From: Tenacibaculum lutimaris
GTDB lineage: Bacteria > Bacteroidota > Bacteroidia > Flavobacteriales > Flavobacteriaceae
Assembly (NCBI RefSeq): GCF_003610735.1
Contig: NZ_RAQM01000007.1
Span: 248,001 to 312,000 of the forward strand
Direction: 5' to 3'
Length of the DNA: 64,000 nucleotides
A model generated the notes under the pieces. It was not told where the DNA came from. It worked only from the letters and a program-made list of their open reading frames with translations, and did no database searches. A program made the position numbers and the translations under genes. Of this stretch, positions 43,683-51,994 are shown piece by piece; the first letter of the stretch is position 1; each line of letters opens with the position of its first letter.

Positions 43683-45716
43683 ATGAAACTAAAACAAATG
43701 CTTTGTGCAGTTGTTGCAGCTGGAGTGTTAACTTCATGCGGAACAGAAGCCAAAAAAGAGCCTAAAGTAGCTGAAAAAAAAGCAAAAGAATTTGAATATG
43801 TTGTAGAGCAATTTGCTGATATAAAAGTACTACGTTACCAAATTCCTGGTTTTGATGAGTTAACGCTTAAAGAAAAAAAGTTGGTGTATTATTTAACACA
43901 AGCTGGTTTATCTGGACGTGATATTATGTGGGATCAAAACTATCGTCACAACTTAGAAATTAGAGCAGCTTTAGAAAACATCAATAGTAACTTTAAAGGA
44001 GATAAAGAAAGCGAAGATTTTAAAGCGTTTACAACTTATTTAAAAAGAGTATGGTTTTCAAACGGAATTCACCATCATTACTCTAACGACAAGTTAAAAC
44101 CTACATTTTCTAAAGAATATTTAGGAACGTTATTAAAAGAAACTAATACTGAGTTATCTGCTGAAGCATTAGACGTTATTTTCAATGATAAAGATGCTAA
44201 AAAAGTAAACAAGAAAGCAGGAGTTGATAATGTATTAGCATCAGCAGTAAATTTTTACGGAGCTGATATTACTAGTAAAGATGTAGAAGATTTTTATGCG
44301 AAAGCAGATAAAGGACCAGAAGGACAACCAATTGAGGCTGGATTAAATTCTAAATTAGTTCGTGAAGATGGAAAGCTAGTTGAAAAAGTGTGGAAGTCAG
44401 GGGGAATGTACGGACAAGCAATCGATAAAATTATTTATTGGTTAGAAAAAGCTAAAGAAGTAGCAGAAAACGAAAAGCAAGCCAAAACGTTAGAGTTGTT
44501 AATCGAATACTATAAAACAGGAGATTTACATACTTGGGATGAATATGCAATTGCTTGGGTAGAATCTACAGAAGGAAATATTGATTGGATTAATGGTTTT
44601 ATTGAAGTTTATAATGATCCTAAAGGGTACAGAGGTTCGTACGAAACAATCGTACAAATCAAAGACTTTGATATGTCTAAAAAAATGAAAGTATTATCAG
44701 ACAATGCACAGTGGTTTGAAGATAATTCTCCGTTAGATCCAAGTCACAAAAAGAAAGATGTTGTAGGAGTATCATATAAAACAGTAAATGTTGCAGGTGA
44801 AGCAGGAGACGCGTCTCCAAGTACTCCAATTGGAGTGAATTTACCAAACAATAACTGGATTCGTCAACAACATGGTTCTAAATCAGTATCGTTAGGAAAT
44901 ATTATAGGTTCATATAACAATGCTGGGGGAACTGGACGTTTAAAAGAATTTGCTAATGATCAAGAAGAAATTGATTTAGAGATCAAATATGGTAAGTTAG
45001 CGGATAAATTACACACAGCATTACATGAGGTAATCGGACATGCTTCAGGTGTAATTAATGAAGGAATTGGGCAGCCAAAAGAAACTTTAAAAAATTATGC
45101 TTCTACAATGGAAGAGGGTAGAGCAGATTTAGTTGGGTTGTATTATTTAATGGATTCTAAATTACAAGAATTAGGATTAGTTGATGACTGGCAAAAAGTT
45201 GGTAAAGCTGCTTATGACGGGTATATCAGAAATGGATTAATGACTCAGTTAATCAGAATTAACTTAGGAGATGATATTGAAGAAGACCACATGGTAAACC
45301 GTCAATGGGTTTCAGCTTGGGCTTTTGAACAAGGAGCAAAAGATAATGTAATTGAAAAAGTTACCAGAGATGGTAAGACATATTATAATATCAACGATTA
45401 TGAGAAGCTTCGTGAGATTTTTGGTCGTTTATTAAAAGAAGCGCAAAGAATTAAATCAGAAGGAGATTTTGAAGCGGCAAAAGCATTAGTAGAAGGTTAC
45501 GGAGTAAAAGTAGATCAAAATATTCATAAAGAAGTTTTAGATCGTAATGCACAGTTTACATCTGCTCCTTACAACGGATTTGTAAATCCAGTATTAGAGC
45601 CAGTAATGGATGCTGAAGGAAATATCACCGATATTAAGATCAAGCAACCAGAAACGTTTGAAGAACAAATGAATTTCTACGCTAAAAACTATAATTTCTT
45701 ACCAGTAAAAAATTAA
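43683..45716 (+). CDS. Dipeptidyl peptidase III family (M49) lipoprotein
   Basis: The 677-residue zinc exopeptidase removes N-terminal dipeptides. A lipoprotein signal (lipobox LTSC, Cys19) anchors it in the envelope, unlike the cytosolic eukaryotic DPP III. The zinc site is HEVIGH at 448-453 (the HExxxH pattern unique to M49), with the second motif EEGRAD at 477-482 supplying the third ligand. The region NLPNNNWIRQQHGSKSV is a conserved M49 segment. It probably feeds on extracellular or periplasmic peptides. Confidence 0.92.
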   Translation: MKLKQMLCAVVAAGVLTSCGTEAKKEPKVAEKKAKEFEYVVEQFADIKVLRYQIPGFDELTLKEKKLVYYLTQAGLSGRDIMWDQNYRHNLEIRAALENINSNFKGDKESEDFKAFTTYLKRVWFSNGIHHHYSNDKLKPTFSKEYLGTLLKETNTELSAEALDVIFNDKDAKKVNKKAGVDNVLASAVNFYGADITSKDVEDFYAKADKGPEGQPIEAGLNSKLVREDGKLVEKVWKSGGMYGQAIDKIIYWLEKAKEVAENEKQAKTLELLIEYYKTGDLHTWDEYAIAWVESTEGNIDWINGFIEVYNDPKGYRGSYETIVQIKDFDMSKKMKVLSDNAQWFEDNSPLDPSHKKKDVVGVSYKTVNVAGEAGDASPSTPIGVNLPNNNWIRQQHGSKSVSLGNIIGSYNNAGGTGRLKEFANDQEEIDLEIKYGKLADKLHTALHEVIGHASGVINEGIGQPKETLKNYASTMEEGRADLVGLYYLMDSKLQELGLVDDWQKVGKAAYDGYIRNGLMTQLIRINLGDDIEEDHMVNRQWVSAWAFEQGAKDNVIEKVTRDGKTYYNINDYEKLREIFGRLLKEAQRIKSEGDFEAAKALVEGYGVKVDQNIHKEVLDRNAQFTSAPYNGFVNPVLEPVMDAEGNITDIKIKQPETFEEQMNFYAKNYNFLPVKN

Positions 45717-45736
45717 GAAGTTAAAAGTTTAAATAA

Positions 45737-45768
45737 TAAAAACCGATTCTGAAAAGAATCGGTTTTTT
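45737..45768 (+). terminator. Terminator after the M49 peptidase gene
   Basis: AACCGATTCT / AGAATCGGTT, a perfect 10-bp stem (45741-45750, 45755-45764) with loop GAAA and a T6 tail. Confidence 0.92.
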
Positions 45769-45797
45769 GTTTTATAATGAAACCTTAAGCGGTTGTG

Positions 45798-45986
45798 TTA
45801 TTTCGTTAATAGTTTAGATAAAAACAACAGCGCAATAACTACTGCTATTCCTATGGCTACATATAAAGCACCGTTTTGGTAGTGTTTTTTATTGTTTTTA
45901 GCATCCTTTTTATAGCTGAAATACATCAAAACGATAAAAGCTATTACAAATAAACTAGCAAAAATGATTCTGCCCGTAGTAAACAT
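45798..45986 (-). CDS. Small two-TM membrane protein
   Basis: The 62-residue protein has TM1 at about 6-23, a lysine-rich loop (YKKDAKNNKKHYQNG) and TM2 at about 42-58, so both ends probably lie on the same side. I chose the ATG at 45986 (MFTTGRIIF) over the one at 46010, since MFTTGR is how similar flavobacterial proteins begin as I recall them. Function is unknown. It is divergent from the SDR gene 64 bp away. Confidence 0.68.
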   Translation of the reverse strand: MFTTGRIIFASLFVIAFIVLMYFSYKKDAKNNKKHYQNGALYVAIGIAVVIALLFLSKLLTK

Positions 45987-46049
45987 TTTAGCAGCAATAA
46001 GTATAAACATAAAATTGTATTTTTAGCAAAGTTAAAGAATGATTTTAGA

Positions 46050-46781
46050 ATGAAAAAAACTAAAACAGCAATTATTTTTGGAGGCACTTCAGGTATTGGT
46101 AAGAGTTTAGCAGAAATCTTAATAAAAGATAATTATATAGTTGCAGTTACTGGTAGAAGAATAGAAAAGCTTGAAGAGTTAAAGAATACTTATCCGAATC
46201 AGGTAATTATAAAGCAGAATGATATTCAGCAAGTAGATGAGGTTGAAAAAGTGTTTAATGAAATGGTGAATGAGCTAGGAGAAGTTCATTTAGTGATACA
46301 GTCTTCAGGAGTTGGTTTTGTAAACCCAAAATTAGATTGGGATAAACAAGAACAAACTATTAACACGAATGTTTTAGGAGTAACAAAGTTGTATGCTTTG
46401 GCATATAAACAGTTTAAAAAACAAGGTTTTGGACATTTGGTAGGAATTTCATCTATAGCATCCATTAGAGGAAATAGAGCAGCGCCAGATTATTTCTCAT
46501 CAAAAGCGTATCAAAAAGCATATTTAGAGAGCTTGTATATCAAAACAAAATCCATCAAAACAAAAAAAGTTTTTATTACAGATATTCGTCCAGGATTTGT
46601 GGATACAGCAATGGCGTTGGGTGATGGCATTTTTTGGATGGTACCTGTAGAAAAAGCTACGCAGCAAATATATTCAGCAATAAAACGAAAAAAACGTGTT
46701 GCATATATATCAAAAAGATGGAGACTTATTGCTTGGGTACTAAAAATTGTACCAGCAAGGATTTTAAAAGTAGCAACATAA
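46050..46781 (+). CDS. Short-chain dehydrogenase/reductase
   Basis: This is a classical SDR of 243 residues. The NAD(P)-binding GGTSGIGKSLA is at about 11-21 and TGRR (VTGRRIEKL) suggests NADPH preference. The structural NTNVLG is present, and the catalytic Ser (GISSIAS) and YxxxK (DYFSSKAYQ) are intact. Substrate cannot be assigned. The downstream MazG-like gene lies 27 bp away on the same strand. Confidence 0.9.
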   Translation: MKKTKTAIIFGGTSGIGKSLAEILIKDNYIVAVTGRRIEKLEELKNTYPNQVIIKQNDIQQVDEVEKVFNEMVNELGEVHLVIQSSGVGFVNPKLDWDKQEQTINTNVLGVTKLYALAYKQFKKQGFGHLVGISSIASIRGNRAAPDYFSSKAYQKAYLESLYIKTKSIKTKKVFITDIRPGFVDTAMALGDGIFWMVPVEKATQQIYSAIKRKKRVAYISKRWRLIAWVLKIVPARILKVAT

Positions 46782-46808
46782 ACTAATATATAAAACAGAT
46801 TAATTACA

Positions 46809-47195
46809 ATGAAAAAACGAATTGAAGCAGTACATGAATTTCATTCAGCATTTGGGTTAGGAATAAAAAATGAGCCAACAGCGAACATTGGAGAAGAACG
46901 AAACTTACTTCGTTTTAATTTAATGAAAGAAGAAAATGAAGAGTATTTAGAGGCTGCTCAAAATAATGATTTGGTTGAGGTAGCAGATGCTTTAGGAGAT
47001 ATGCTGTATATTTTATGTGGAACTATAATTGAACATGGAATGCAACATAAAATAGAAGAAGTATTCAATGAAATTCAACGAAGTAATATGAGCAAGTTAG
47101 GAGAAGATGGTAAGCCAATTTATCGTGAAGATGGAAAAGTATTGAAAGGACCTAATTACTTTAAGCCAAACATTAAAGAAATTTTAGATAAATAA
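46809..47195 (+). CDS. MazG-like nucleotide pyrophosphohydrolase
   Basis: The 128 residues fit the all-alpha NTP-pyrophosphatase superfamily (MazG, dUTPase-like, HisE). The Mg2+-binding acidic residues are seen as LMKEENEEYLEA and EVADALGDMLYI, the EExxE...ExxD pattern. The C-terminal GEDGKPIYREDGKVLKGPNYFKPN segment is typical of a phage and Bacteroidota subgroup. It may cleanse non-canonical nucleotides. It ends at a terminator. Confidence 0.85.
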   Translation: MKKRIEAVHEFHSAFGLGIKNEPTANIGEERNLLRFNLMKEENEEYLEAAQNNDLVEVADALGDMLYILCGTIIEHGMQHKIEEVFNEIQRSNMSKLGEDGKPIYREDGKVLKGPNYFKPNIKEILDK

Positions 47196-47223
47196 AAAAG
47201 CTCCTCTTTTGAGAAGCTTTTTT
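47196..47223. terminator. Bidirectional terminator after the MazG-like gene
   Basis: AGCTCCTC (47199-47206) and GAGAAGCT (47211-47218) form a stem with one wobble and loop TTTT, between A5 and T6 runs. Confidence 0.85.
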
Positions 47224-47240
47224 ATATTTTGTTTTCCATG

Positions 47241-48254
47241 TTATTTACCCATAATTCGTTCTAATTCTGATGTTAAGGTTTTTACATTGTTAACCATTTT
47301 AATAATAACACCGTTAGAATCAACAATTAAATGTGTAGGGTATTGCTTAACTTTTAGTTTTTTTGCCATGTAATCCTTTTGTTCAGGAATAGTAGGGTAT
47401 TTAAACTCTTTAGTTTCTAAAAATTCAACTAATTCGTCTTTTTTATCAAAAGCTAAACTAACAAATTCAATCTTTTCATCCTTGTATTTGTCTACCAATT
47501 CATTTAATTCAGGAAACTCTTCTACACATACTTTACAAGTAATAAACCAACATTTAATTACTAGTAGTTTGCCTTTTGTATCAGCTTTGTTATGTGTTTT
47601 CCCTTTTAAATCAACAAAATTATAATCAGGAAGTTTTTTCCCTTCCATTTTAAAATATTGATGAGCTATAGCAGCTTTACTAGTAATAGACTTCTTTATT
47701 TTTTCATCAGAAGTATCATTGATATTTGTCAGTTGGTATTGTGTTTTTCCTTCTTTTACAGATTTAACAGGAATATAAGCACCAGTACGTAATAATGTTA
47801 GGAAAATACCTTTTTCGATAGTAGCTCCTTTTTCATCTAAAGGAGTAAAAGTAGCCATTAAATCAATATTGTCTTTTGTATAGGCTTCCCAATTATCAAA
47901 ACTCTTTTGAATATCATTAGAATCATAAGAAGTTGAAGTAATTGATTCAACTTCTATAGGATCTCCTTCTCCCCCTTCATCTTCTTCTCTATTTTCGTGA
48001 GTATCCTCTTCAGGAATTGTTTCTTCGACAGAAGGAGTTTCCTCATTAGTATCCGTGCTAATTTCTTGTTGCGTATCTTCTGTATCAGTTGTTTCTTCCT
48101 CTTCAGGAAGTTGAGTTTCTTCTTGGGTGTCTACGGTTTCGTTTATAGCGAAAATAGGTTTACCCGATATAGAGTTCGAGTAACTTTGTAAACCAAAAAA
48201 AGAAATAGCAAAACCAATTCCTATAGATAATAATGCTGGTACTATATTTCTCAT
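47241..48254 (-). CDS. TlpA/ResA-like membrane-anchored thioredoxin with acidic linker
   Basis: The 337 residues begin with a TM anchor (about 5-23). A strikingly acidic, Glu/Thr-rich linker spans about 41-103 (repeated EEE, TDTED, EETPS-type units). A beta-rich region lies at 115-195, and a redoxin domain of TlpA/ResA type at about 205-337 carries CxxC Cys240-Lys-Val-Cys243 (WFITCKVCVEEFPEL) and the cis-Pro segment KQYPTHLIVD. It should act in the periplasm as a disulfide reductase. The linker probably spaces the domain away from the membrane. Confidence 0.88.
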   Translation of the reverse strand: MRNIVPALLSIGIGFAISFFGLQSYSNSISGKPIFAINETVDTQEETQLPEEEETTDTEDTQQEISTDTNEETPSVEETIPEEDTHENREEDEGGEGDPIEVESITSTSYDSNDIQKSFDNWEAYTKDNIDLMATFTPLDEKGATIEKGIFLTLLRTGAYIPVKSVKEGKTQYQLTNINDTSDEKIKKSITSKAAIAHQYFKMEGKKLPDYNFVDLKGKTHNKADTKGKLLVIKCWFITCKVCVEEFPELNELVDKYKDEKIEFVSLAFDKKDELVEFLETKEFKYPTIPEQKDYMAKKLKVKQYPTHLIVDSNGVIIKMVNNVKTLTSELERIMGK

Positions 48255-48321
48255 TTTATTTAGATTTTTCTATTCAAAAACTGAATATTATCCACTAATA
48301 TAGCTTTTTTAAATGAAAAAA

Positions 48322-49371
48322 CTAAATTTTCATTCTCCAGTTATGTTTGTCTTCCAGTTTGTTATATTGAATTCCAAGTAATTTTTCTTTGAAAAAAGTA
48401 GCATATGAATCTTCCATGTCTGGTAATTCAAAAGTTTCATCTTGATGTTTAAAACCTTTAATTGGGTTTATTACTGCAGCAGTACCAGAACCAAAAATTT
48501 CTTTTAATTCTCCTTTTCTTGCAGCCTCTTTTATTTCAGTCACAGATACTCTTCGTACCTCTATGTCAATATTGTAATCGTTAGCAAGTTGAATGATTGA
48601 TTTACGAGTAACACCATCTAAAATACGATCGTTTGTTGGTGCGGTAATAAGTTTGTTACCAATTCTGAAGAACACATTCATAGTACCTGCTTCTTCAAGA
48701 TATTCGTGTGTGTTAGCATCTGTCCAAACAATTTGTTGGTATCCTTCTTTATGAGCTAAACTAGTTGGGTAAAACTGTGCAGCGTAGTTACCTGCTGCTT
48801 TTGCAAATCCAACACCACCATCGGCAGAGCGACTATATTTTTCAGCAAAAAGAACACGAACTTCTCCAGCATAGTATGATTGTGCAGGTGAACAGATGAT
48901 GATGAATTTGTATTCTTCAGCAGGAGAAGCAGAAATAGCTCCTTCAGAAGCAATAATAAAAGGACGGATGTATAACGAGTTTCCAAATCCTTTTTTAATC
49001 CAAGCACCGTCAATTTCTAATAATTTTTTTAGCCCTTCCATAAATACATTCTCAGGTACAGGAGGCATTGCTAAGCGTTCTCCAGATTTATTAATTCTGT
49101 GAAAGTTTTCATCAGGGCGAAATAAAAAAACATCATCGTTATCATCTTTATAAGCTTTCATTCCTTCAAAAACAGCTTGTCCATAATGAAAAACTCTTGC
49201 CGAAGGTTCAAAAGTCATTGGTCCGTAAGGCATAATTTTAGGAGTTTTCCACTCACCATCTTTAAAATCACAAACTAACATATGGTCAGAAAAAACACGA
49301 CCAAACGCTAAGTTGTTAAAATCTACTTTATCTATTTTCGATTCTTGTATAAGCTCAATATCAATATTCAT
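48322..49371 (-). CDS. ilvE: Branched-chain amino acid aminotransferase
   Basis: IlvE transaminates between Leu/Ile/Val and their keto acids. This 349-residue form belongs to the longer BCAT group. Features are YGQAVFEGMKAY, RPDENFHRINKSGERLAMP, the PLP lysine in VGFAKAAGNYA, and the EIFGSGTAAVINPIKGF cofactor-phosphate loop. No leader-peptide attenuator is visible upstream, in contrast to the aromatic operon. It is monocistronic, divergent from the DUF4920 gene. Confidence 0.95.
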   Translation of the reverse strand: MNIDIELIQESKIDKVDFNNLAFGRVFSDHMLVCDFKDGEWKTPKIMPYGPMTFEPSARVFHYGQAVFEGMKAYKDDNDDVFLFRPDENFHRINKSGERLAMPPVPENVFMEGLKKLLEIDGAWIKKGFGNSLYIRPFIIASEGAISASPAEEYKFIIICSPAQSYYAGEVRVLFAEKYSRSADGGVGFAKAAGNYAAQFYPTSLAHKEGYQQIVWTDANTHEYLEEAGTMNVFFRIGNKLITAPTNDRILDGVTRKSIIQLANDYNIDIEVRRVSVTEIKEAARKGELKEIFGSGTAAVINPIKGFKHQDETFELPDMEDSYATFFKEKLLGIQYNKLEDKHNWRMKI

Positions 49372-49435
49372 TGTGTGTTGTTTTTAGAAGTGCTACGAAG
49401 ATACAAAATCTAGTGGTATGTTCTAGAGTGGCTTA

Positions 49436-49463
49436 TTGTTTGAAGAAATAATAAGTATATTTG
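49436..49463 (+). promoter_or_regulatory. Promoter of the DUF4920-mnmD-trmN6 run
   Basis: TTG (49436-49438), 17 bp, TATATTTG (49456-49463), 27 bp before the DUF4920 ATG. Confidence 0.65.
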
Positions 49464-49490
49464 TTGAGTATTAATTTTAAAATTTTGAAA

Positions 49491-50003
49491 ATGAAAAGAC
49501 TACTAGTTGTTGCTATGGTTTTAAGTGTGGCGCTTAGTTCGTGTAAAGTTGAAAAGAAAGAAGAGAAATCTGCTACAAATACTACTGAAGTGCAGAAAAT
49601 AGAATACGCATCTTTCGGAGAAAAGATTACAGATGCTGATGCAATTTCTGCAGATGAAATGCGAGCAAAATTCAAAAACCTTAAAGCAGGAGATACTTTA
49701 AATGTAAAATTTGCATCTACAATAAACGAAGTATGTAAGAAAAAAGGTTGTTGGATGAAGTTAGACTTAGGGGAAGAGCAAGAATCTATGGTACGCTTCA
49801 AAGATTACGGATTTTTTATGCCATTAAATGCAGATGCAAAAGAAGTAGTAGTAAACGGTAAGGCTTATGTAACTGAAATTTCAGTAGATGAATTACAACA
49901 TTATGCTAAAGATGCTGGAAAATCAGAAGAAGAAATAGCTCAAATTACTGAACCAAAATACACATATGCTTTTGAAGCAGATGGAGTGTTAATGAAAAAG
50001 TAA
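49491..50003 (+). CDS. DUF4920 lipoprotein
   Basis: The 170-residue lipoprotein (lipobox LSSC, Cys18) matches DUF4920: YASFGEKITDADAISADEM, VCKKKGCWMKLDLG and the RFKDYGFFMPLN segment. The Cys-x4-Cys in VCKKKGC could bind metal or form a disulfide. Function is unknown. I start at the ATG at 49491 because it opens the lipoprotein signal. Its TAA overlaps the next ATG (TAATG), so it is coupled to a CxxCH lipoprotein. Confidence 0.85.
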   Translation: MKRLLVVAMVLSVALSSCKVEKKEEKSATNTTEVQKIEYASFGEKITDADAISADEMRAKFKNLKAGDTLNVKFASTINEVCKKKGCWMKLDLGEEQESMVRFKDYGFFMPLNADAKEVVVNGKAYVTEISVDELQHYAKDAGKSEEEIAQITEPKYTYAFEADGVLMKK

Positions 50004-50422
50004 TGAAGAACGTTTTAGAATTGTTATGTATAGCTTTATTTCTTTTTTCTTGTAAAAAAGAAATAAAGCAACCCAAAGAAGAACTAATTATGTATCAATC
50101 TTCAGAAATGGCAGCTTTAATGAATGCTATGTATGAAGGTAATATGACAGTTAAGAATAAGATTTTAGAAGGAGATAGCATAGGGAATTTCCCTGATATT
50201 TACCTCAATATTCATGATGCAGTTTTAACTGATCCTGCAGATAGAAATGCTAGTTTTGAGGCTTTTTCAAAATTGTATATACAAAATATGCAACAGGTAT
50301 ACAGCGGTTCACAAGATTCACTAAAGCAAAACTTTAATCAAGCAATAAATAGTTGTATTGCCTGTCATGAAACTACTTGTAGAGGACCTATACCTAGAAT
50401 TAAAAAATTATTAATTAAATAA
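50003..50422 (+). CDS. CxxCH lipoprotein, possible mono-haem cytochrome c
   Basis: The 139-residue lipoprotein (lipobox FSC, Cys17) is mostly helical and carries one haem-attachment motif near its C-terminus (NSCIACHETTCRGPIPRI). The helical body with a late CxxCH resembles a cytochrome c' layout, so a c-type haem is plausible but unproven. I do not recognise a named family. It is coupled to DUF4920 upstream by overlap and lies 7 bp before the mnmD start at 50430. Confidence 0.72.
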   Translation: MKNVLELLCIALFLFSCKKEIKQPKEELIMYQSSEMAALMNAMYEGNMTVKNKILEGDSIGNFPDIYLNIHDAVLTDPADRNASFEAFSKLYIQNMQQVYSGSQDSLKQNFNQAINSCIACHETTCRGPIPRIKKLLIK

Positions 50423-50429
50423 TTTAGTA

Positions 50430-51089
50430 ATTAAAAGAGAAATAATTATAACGTCCGATGGTTCTACAACCATTCACTTACCAGAATGGAATGAACAATA
50501 TCATTCTAAACATGGTGCAATACAAGAAGCATATCATGTATTTATTAGAAACGGCTTGAAGTATGTTGATCAAGAGAAAATTTCAATTTTAGAAATCGGT
50601 TTTGGTACTGGTCTTAATTGTTTTATCACGTTATTGGAAGCAAGAAAAGATATTGATTATGTAGGAGTAGAGGCATATCCTGTAGCTAAAGAAGAAGTTG
50701 AAAAGCTAAATTACGTAGTAGAATTAGAGGCTGAAGAGAAGCAAGAATTATTTAATAAAATACATGAAGTTTCTTGGGAAGCAAAGCATGCTATTACTAA
50801 TAATTTTTCGCTAACAAAGCGCAAGCAATTTTTTTCTGAAATTACAGATGAAAATCAATTTGATTTGATTTATTTTGACGCCTTTGGAGCAAGGGTGCAG
50901 CCAGATTTGTGGACAGAAGATATTTTTCGAATTATGTTTTCGGCTCTAAAAGCTGAGGGAGTATTAGTAACCTATTCAGCAAAAGGAAGTGTACGACGTG
51001 CAATGCAAGCGGTAGGGTTTGATGTAGAACGTTTACCAGGACCACCAGGAAAAAGAGAAATGCTTCGAGCAACGAAAGTTAGAAAGTAA
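50430..51089 (+). CDS. mnmD: tRNA mnm5s2U methyltransferase MnmD, apparent AUU start
   Basis: MnmD is the stand-alone form of the MnmC methyltransferase domain. It methylates nm5s2U34 at the tRNA wobble position with SAM. The SAM-site ILEIGFGTGLNCF, YFDAFGARVQPDLWT and LPGPPGKREML are conserved. The frame has no ATG, GTG or TTG until a TTG at 50556, which would delete 42 residues matching the family N-terminus (KREIIITSDGSTTIHLPEWN). An ATT at 50430, exactly where family members have ATG, is the best start. That gives 219 residues, 7 bp after the previous stop. Confidence 0.85.
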   Translation: MKREIIITSDGSTTIHLPEWNEQYHSKHGAIQEAYHVFIRNGLKYVDQEKISILEIGFGTGLNCFITLLEARKDIDYVGVEAYPVAKEEVEKLNYVVELEAEEKQELFNKIHEVSWEAKHAITNNFSLTKRKQFFSEITDENQFDLIYFDAFGARVQPDLWTEDIFRIMFSALKAEGVLVTYSAKGSVRRAMQAVGFDVERLPGPPGKREMLRATKVRK

Positions 51090-51127
51090 TATTTTTATAA
51101 TTAGTGTAGAAATTAGAAAACAAACAA

Positions 51128-51259
51128 ATGGAGTTTAAAAGACGTTTTGGTAATAGAAAAAAAGGAAATCCTAAAAGAGGATTGTTTCTAGTAATCTTAT
51201 TAATTATAGTGTTGTACTTGTTTTTCAATGCAGAAAATATTCTAAGTAGATTTTTATAA
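51128..51259 (+). CDS. Small basic single-TM protein between mnmD and trmN6
   Basis: The 43-codon ORF encodes an Arg/Lys-rich N-terminus (FKRRFGNRKKGNPKRG), one strongly hydrophobic segment (about 19-33, LFLVILLIIVLYLFF) and a short tail. The positive-inside rule predicts a cytoplasmic N-terminus. Its TAA is immediately followed by the trmN6 ATG with no gap, and the spacing and codon use fit a real operon gene. I do not know a function. Confidence 0.7.
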   Translation: MEFKRRFGNRKKGNPKRGLFLVILLIIVLYLFFNAENILSRFL

Positions 51260-51979
51260 ATGAAGCCATTTCAATTTAAGGAGTTTACAGTACATCAAGA
51301 TAAAACAGCAATGAAAATTGGTACCGATGCTGTATTGTTAGGAGCGTGGTGTAATTTAGGAGAGTTTCCTGATATGTTATTAGATGTAGGTTCAGGAACA
51401 GGAGTTATTTCTTTGATGTTAGCACAACGTAGCGATGCCATGACGATTGATGCGGTAGAGATTGATGAAAATGCCTATGAGCAAACCGTTGAAAATTTTG
51501 AACAATCAGATTGGGGAGACAGACTCTTTTGTTATAATGCTTCTTTTGTAGAGTTTGCAGAAGAAATGGCAGAAGAGGAAGAACAATATGATGTTATTGT
51601 ATCCAACCCGCCATTTTATACAGATAATTACGAAACAGAAGATGTAGCGAGAAATAAAGCTCGATTCACGAGTTCGTTGTCTTTTGAAGACTTATTAAAG
51701 GGAGTGAGTAAAATATTGTCCGAAAACGGAAGGTTTTCAACAATTATACCATTCAAAGAGCAAGAAAACTTTGTAGAGCTAGCTAAAAAGTATGATTTAT
51801 ATCTAAACAGAGTTTGTCGTGTAAAAGGAACACCTGATACAGAGGTAAAAAGAAGTTTATTAGAATTATCTTTTGTAGAAACTTCAATTCAAGAAGAAGA
51901 ATTGATAATAGAAACAAAAAGGCACCAGTATACTGATGTCTATATTAATCTTACAAAAGATTTTTATTTGAAGATGTAA
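51260..51979 (+). CDS. trmN6: tRNA1(Val) adenine-37 N6-methyltransferase
   Basis: This enzyme (YfiC/TrmN6 type) makes m6A37 in tRNA-Val. The class I fold shows LLDVGSGTGVISLMLAQRS, AVEIDENAYEQ and the N6-adenine motif NPPF (VSNPPFY). The 239-residue length is normal. It abuts a 43-codon gene, after mnmD, making a small tRNA-modification operon. Its 3' end faces the DJ-1 gene 15 bp away with no obvious terminator. Confidence 0.9.
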   Translation: MKPFQFKEFTVHQDKTAMKIGTDAVLLGAWCNLGEFPDMLLDVGSGTGVISLMLAQRSDAMTIDAVEIDENAYEQTVENFEQSDWGDRLFCYNASFVEFAEEMAEEEEQYDVIVSNPPFYTDNYETEDVARNKARFTSSLSFEDLLKGVSKILSENGRFSTIIPFKEQENFVELAKKYDLYLNRVCRVKGTPDTEVKRSLLELSFVETSIQEEELIIETKRHQYTDVYINLTKDFYLKM

Positions 51980-51994
51980 GCTTTAAAGTAAGTG

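Noticed and set aside
49372..49435. Leader-peptide attenuator upstream of ilvE
   Set aside because: No branched-chain-rich leader ORF and no terminator hairpin were found in the gap.
50556..51089. mnmD starting at the TTG at 50556
   Set aside because: Would delete 42 residues with clear family similarity in the same open frame.
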